The notes under the pieces are model-generated. The model made no database searches. It was not told the origin of the DNA and saw nothing but the letters and a program-made list of their open reading frames with translations. The translations under genes and the position numbers were made by a program. A DNA stretch of 23,621 nt from Oehlia diaphana (lineage: Eukaryota; Glomeromycota; Glomeromycetes; Glomerales; Glomeraceae): NCBI GenBank assembly GCA_003833135.1, contig QZLH01000136.1:56890-80510 (forward strand). Direction: 5' to 3'. This document shows positions 19,929 to 23,621 of this stretch, piece after piece (positions within the stretch are counted from its first letter, which is position 1; each line of letters begins with the position of its first letter).

Positions 19929-20341
19929 CCTTATTTTATATTTATTTAGAAAATTCTTTTTATCGTTCAGTTGTTTAAATTATTGATTTCCTTCACATTT
20001 TATTCATTCTTTTCTTAATTTGTGTAATATATTTTGTTTCCATTATTACCTTCTATGATGTAATATTTTTTACGCCAATCTTAAAAAAAGTACTTTCGTT
20101 GGTTGATCATATGCATCTCAATTAAATAAGTAAGTCAATGCATCATCATTATGCATTTTCCCTTCGATAAAGTATTTCTAAATTTAAAACGAACTTTCCA
20201 AATTCCATGAGAAAATCTAGAATACTTTCTATATCACCAGCAGAAATTTCCATCTTTTCATTTATATAAATAAAATACGTTCAAAAATTTCCAAATTATT
20301 GTTATCGATATTTATTTATAACATAGTCATTAATATATTAA
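19929..20341. other. Upstream region of the kinase gene
   Basis: AT-rich, T-tract-containing leader and probable promoter region of the gene starting at 20342. TATTTATTTATAA at about 20309-20321 could serve as a TATA-like element, 20-30 bp before ATG, which is too close for certainty. Nothing else is seen. Confidence 0.4.
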
Positions 20342-21230
20342 ATGGAACTTGTAAATACAAATGGTGAAAATTTTTTTGACCCAAAACCAAGGTTGAAATC
20401 TAGTCCTATACCAATTAAATTTATATCTTTTGATGAAAAAGATGGAAAGTGTTTTAATTTGTGGAAAAATATATATTGAGTCTCTTTATTATGATCAAAA
20501 ATATTACGAAAATTGTTTATCGCGTTATATTACTAGTAATGATAATAAATACTTAGACTTAGACATATATTACACAATAGACCTTGAATGTAATGAACAT
20601 GAGATAAGTAAGACAAAAGTAAAGCAAATTATTCAAGAATGCTGTAGAAGTTGTTTGAGAATTCTACATTTTAAACAAATATATGAAGAATATCTTAGTA
20701 ATGTTAAGTTTGATATTAATCATGATATCAACATGTATAATAAGGTGATTGAAAGTGAAAAACAATGTAAATTATGTAAAAAGTCATTAGGTGAACGTAC
20801 TGCTGCAAAGCAATTAAGTCTATGCTCAGATTGTTATCTAATTTCATTTGAACGGATAGAATCAACATTGGTTAAAAGGCAAATTTTAATTCTTTACTTA
20901 CCATGGTGGCATAATACTCATAATTGCAACATGTGTAGTTCAGAGTTAACATTTACATCAGATTGCCAAAAATATTGTACAAATTGTCTTATATTTTATA
21001 CTGGATGCAGATATTGCTTAACAACAAACATTATTTTTGGACTTACAGGTCAAACTCATTGTAAAAAATGTAAAAGAATATCACTTATTATAGACAACTT
21101 CGTAGATAGAGATGTTGATGATTTCCTTTTTAATGATAATATATATGAAGACTTAAGTTTAGACTTTGCAAAAATTATTGATGAATATTTTGAACCATCA
21201 ACTCTATTATATTATATTTTTAGAAAAAAA

Positions 21231-21386
21231 GGTAGAGTAAAACCAGTTAGGCGGATACCATATTCTCAATTTACCATTAAAGAAAAAGGTAGAGCAAAAC
21301 CAGTTAGGCGGGTACCATATTCTCAATTTACCATTAAAGAAAAAGATAGAGTAAAACCAGTAAGGTGGATACCATATTCTCAATTT
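21231..21386 (+). repeat. 57-bp tandem repeat in the kinase linker
   Basis: Units at 21231-21287, 21288-21344 and 21345-21386 (last unit partial). Each full unit encodes 19 residues with KPVRR.PYSQFTIKEK. The repeat ends right before the Gly-rich loop. The unit is a multiple of three, so the frame is kept. Confidence 0.92.
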
Positions 21387-21518
21387 AAAGATGTAATAGA
21401 AATGACGAAAGGAGGATATGGCATTATATATAAAGCAACTTGGTTAAGTTATAATGAAACTGTCATTTTAAAAAGATTTGAAAATTCTAAAAATAATAAT
21501 AAATATTTCCTAAATGAG

Positions 21519-21593
21519 GTAAATATTATTAAATATTTTTGTGAGTGATAGTTTATTATATTTAATCCTTAATTAAATCTTTAAATTTGATAG
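21519..21593 (+). other. Intron 1 of the kinase gene
   Basis: 75-nt phase-0 intron, donor GTAAAT, acceptor GATAG. It joins YFLNE to IKSNQYCFN and keeps frame. The more consensus-like donor GTGAGT at 21541 was tested and gives a wrong frame with a stop. Confidence 0.75.
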
Positions 21594-21829
21594 ATAAAAT
21601 CAAATCAATACTGTTTTAATCGAACGTTCTATGACTCTATTATTAAAATTTACGGATTTACAAAAGATCCTGAATTAGATGATCATGTATTAGTTATGGA
21701 ATATGCGCCAGAGGGAGATTTACATAAGTATTTACAAAAGAATTTTACAAATCTTACGTGGTATGATAATAATACGGCAATATATACTAGTAATCACAAA
21801 TTACATATTTTGAAAGATATTTTAAAGGG

Positions 21830-21905
21830 GTACTTATATTTTAAATGTATTCATTATATTTTTATATTTTCAAATTTAAGCTATTAACCTTTTTTTTTTA
21901 TTTAG
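21830..21905 (+). other. Intron 2 of the kinase gene
   Basis: 76-nt phase-2 intron, donor GTACTT, T-rich tract, acceptor ATTTAG. It joins KDILKG to LDNIHNNEFIHRDF, just before the catalytic loop, at a place like intron 2 of the pseudokinase gene. Confidence 0.85.
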
Positions 21906-22538
21906 GCTTGATAATATTCATAATAATGAATTTATACATCGAGATTTCCATAGCGGAAATATATTATTAGATGTATTTCAATGGAAAATTGGGGATCTGG
22001 GATTATCACAATCTGTAAATAATGAATCATCAAATAATGAAATATATGGAGTTATACCTTATATTGCACCAGAAATATTTAAAGGGTCTGTATTTTCTAA
22101 AGAAACTGATATTTATAGTTTAGGTATAATTATGTGGGAACTTACAACAGGTTGTAAACCTTTTGCTAATGTTGAACATGATATTCATCTTATTTATAAA
22201 ATTCTTGATGGAGAACGTCCCAAAATTACAGAAGATACACCAGAATGTTATGCTAATTTAATGAAAAGTTGTTGGGATCCTAATCCAAAAAAAAAGACCT
22301 TCTATAAGAGAAATTTATTTAACAGTTGATAAGTGGTGTTTTTATGATAAAATTGAAGCAGAACTTAAACAAGCTGAGGCAAAAAGAAAAAAACTGATAA
22401 AATCAAAGAAAATTGGACCTGAATTTGCTGGAAAATACCACCCGGGAGCCATTTATACAAGTAGGCCATTAAGCGATTTAATTTCTAAATGTTCATCCAT
22501 TAATTCAATTTCAACAATTGAAATTGGTAATAAACAAG

Positions 22539-22620
22539 GTATTACTAGAAAATAATTAATTAAATTAATCGTAACTAAAAATATTATATTAAGTAATCTT
22601 TAAAAATAAATTTTATTTAG
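22539..22620 (+). other. Intron 3 of the kinase gene
   Basis: 82-nt phase-1 intron, donor GTATTA (weak), acceptor TTTAG. Without splicing the frame meets a TAA at about 22553; with splicing IGNKQ continues into DYNYISKEEE. Confidence 0.65.
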
Positions 22621-22675
22621 ATTATAATTATATTTCGAAAGAAGAAGAGCTTGATATAATAATAGACATTAAAAG

Positions 22676-22747
22676 GTATATATTTGCAATTATATTTTTA
22701 AATGTATTATACCATGTACTGGTTAATTAAAATTAATTATTATTTAG
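22676..22747 (+). other. Intron 4 of the kinase gene
   Basis: 72-nt phase-2 intron, donor GTATAT, acceptor TTTAG, joining IIIDIK to SLSSKNL. The exon before it is only 55 nt. Confidence 0.7.
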
Positions 22748-22839
22748 TTTATCATCAAAAAATTTAACAATTCAAAATTCAACCTCTTTAAAAAAGCGAA
22801 ACATTGAAGAATTAAACCTTGAAATATCTGACGATAGTG

Positions 22840-22918
22840 GTAAATATTAATTTAGCTTGTGTTTATTTTTATTTCTATTTTTTTGATGTTAATATTTTTC
22901 TTTTTCATTTTAAAGTAG
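22840..22918 (+). other. Intron 5 of the kinase gene
   Basis: 79-nt phase-1 intron, donor GTAAAT, acceptor AAGTAG, joining EISDDS to GKRIKASTG and the TAA stop at 22945-22947. Confidence 0.72.
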
Positions 22919-22947
22919 GAAAACGTATTAAAGCTAGTACTGGTTAA

Positions 22948-23363
22948 ACTAATTATAGACTTAGGGTTTACAGTATATCCACAAAGGTTAAATTTTCGTA
23001 ATAGAAAAAATCATATATCAGGCTTTTTTTTAAGTATATTATATATATTATATCAATTTATAATAAATATCATTTATTTTTTATTTTTAAGACAATTTAT
23101 TGTTTTTTAAATGAATTAAACATATATTTTATAAACTTGGTGAAATATGCAACAAAAAATTTCGACTCATCCACCGTTAACGGTATAAGAAGCGCTGTAT
23201 GTCATATACGTGACACCTTTTTTTTTTGTTTTACAAAATTGAAAATTTATTACTTTATTAAAGCGCTTAAGCGTCGGAATACAAAGCGCTTGAATTTTAT
23301 TAATTCTCATTATTTATGAACTAATTTTCTGAATAAATATTACTAAAATCTGCCACTCCTAAT
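22948..23363. other. Intergenic, no gene seen
   Basis: AT-rich 3' region of the kinase gene. The 8-bp palindrome AAGCGCTT occurs twice (23261-23268 and 23284-23291), with a related GAAGCGCT near 23189. TGTCA and TGACA form a small inverted pair near 23200-23215. The open frame 23137-23319 has no recognisable features and is not called. Confidence 0.55.
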
Positions 23364-23621
23364 TAGGGATGGCAACGGTCGGTCATGGTCGGTTATCGGT
23401 CGGTCATAACCGGTCAAGAACCTTTGACCGTCCGACCGACCGTTTGACCGACCGGTCTGACCGACCGTTTAACCGATCCTGAAAACGTTTGCGAAACGTT
23501 TTTTTTTTATGAAATACTTAATAAAAAACGTTTTCGCAACGTTTTCTATGAAAATAATTAAAAAACGTTTGCGAAACATTTTTTTATTAAATTTATATTA
23601 AAAGACGTTTCGCATACGTTT
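23364..23621. repeat. GGTCGGTC / ACGTTT repeat element, cut by window edge
   Basis: It begins with TAGGGATGGCAACGGTCGG and is followed by several GGTCGGT words (to about 23417), then the same words inverted (CCGACCGACCG, to about 23476). After that comes a spaced series of AAACGTTT-type words (AAAACGTTTGCGAAACGTTT and variants at about 23482-23501, 23525-23544, 23561-23580 and 23604-23621). The first part can fold on itself. The TAGGG start fits the YARNG ends of hAT transposons, but the other end is outside the window, so the class is unproven. Confidence 0.7.

Larger units (their letters stand above)
20342..22947 (+). pseudogene. Cys-rich protein kinase gene with two one-base frameshifts
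   Basis: Six exons: 20342-21518, 21594-21829, 21906-22538, 22621-22675, 22748-22839, 22919-22947. The model would encode about 739 residues but for one extra T at 20458-20460 (between KCFN and CGKIY) and one extra A in the A9 run 22287-22295 (between NPKK and RPSIREIY); all other junctions stay in frame. The N-terminal half has many CxxC pairs (CKLC, CSDC, CNMC, CTNC, CRYC, CKKC), suggesting zinc ribbons. A triplicated linker follows, then a kinase domain with Gly loop GGYGIIYK, Lys in VILKRF, HRDFHSGN, DLG for DFG and APE; all catalytic residues are present. The tail has a short Lys/Arg-rich end (SGKRIKASTG). If the indels are real it is a recent pseudogene, though a start at ATG 20433 could bypass the first. 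If they are assembly errors it is an active kinase. Confidence 0.8.

Noticed and set aside
21541..21593. Alternative kinase intron using the stronger donor GTGAGT at 21541
   Set aside because: It gives a shifted frame and an early stop, whereas donor GTAAAT at 21519 with the same acceptor keeps the frame and gives FLNEIKSNQ.
1..23621. tRNA, rRNA or CRISPR features
   Set aside because: No tRNA T-loop and acceptor pattern, no rRNA-like conserved stretch, and no spaced direct repeats with unique spacers were seen on either strand. A covariance-model search would be needed to exclude small RNAs.

Overview
The window is AT-rich eukaryotic DNA: short (60-92 nt) GT-AG introns, long poly-T/poly-A tracts and no bacterial signals. 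The gene families (BTB-BACK-TLDc proteins in tandem, a helical-N-terminus/pseudokinase/Sel1 protein, and a Cys-rich protein kinase with HRDFHSGN-type catalytic loop) are those expanded in arbuscular mycorrhizal fungi, so a Glomeromycotina genome such as Rhizophagus is the most likely source. That assignment is inference from family content, not a database match.

Layout. 1-104 is GC-richer repeat DNA abutting a broken BTB-BACK-TLDc copy (105-1122). 2190-2410 looks like a 'ghost' of a second copy: a family promoter joined directly to a family 3' flank with no coding sequence between them. An apparently intact copy follows (3245-4726), then about 1.6 kb without genes, a 346-bp inverted-repeat element (6310-6655) and a ten-unit 22-bp minisatellite (6705-6923). 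A four-exon gene (7058-9413) encodes a helical, MLKL/HeLo-like N-terminus, a degenerate kinase domain and two Sel1 repeats. About 2 kb of non-coding DNA with a nested fold-back leads to a third BTB-BACK-TLDc gene (11610-13090). Then come a decayed TLDc tail with its 3' flank (about 15185-15530) and a more divergent fourth gene (16923-18430). The last gene (20342-22947, six exons) is a Cys-rich protein kinase interrupted by two one-base insertions, both in short homopolymers. The right edge (23364 on) is a GGTCGGTC/ACGTTT repeat that runs out of the window.

Interpretation. The three readable BTB-TLDc genes have an identical 254-nt first exon with the intron at the same codon, so they are tandem paralogues. 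With the truncated copy, the ghost and the relic, the window holds six remains of one repeating unit, which suggests repeated birth and death by unequal recombination. By family knowledge BTB proteins can be Cullin-3 adaptors, TLDc proteins can act in oxidative-stress resistance or bind V-ATPase, and kinases or pseudokinases of this type act in signalling. Nothing in the sequence shows that these neighbours work together in one pathway. The pseudokinase fused to an MLKL-like helical domain is the strongest candidate for unusual biology (a possible regulated cell-death or recognition protein). All gene models were made by hand from splice consensus, frame and agreement between paralogues.
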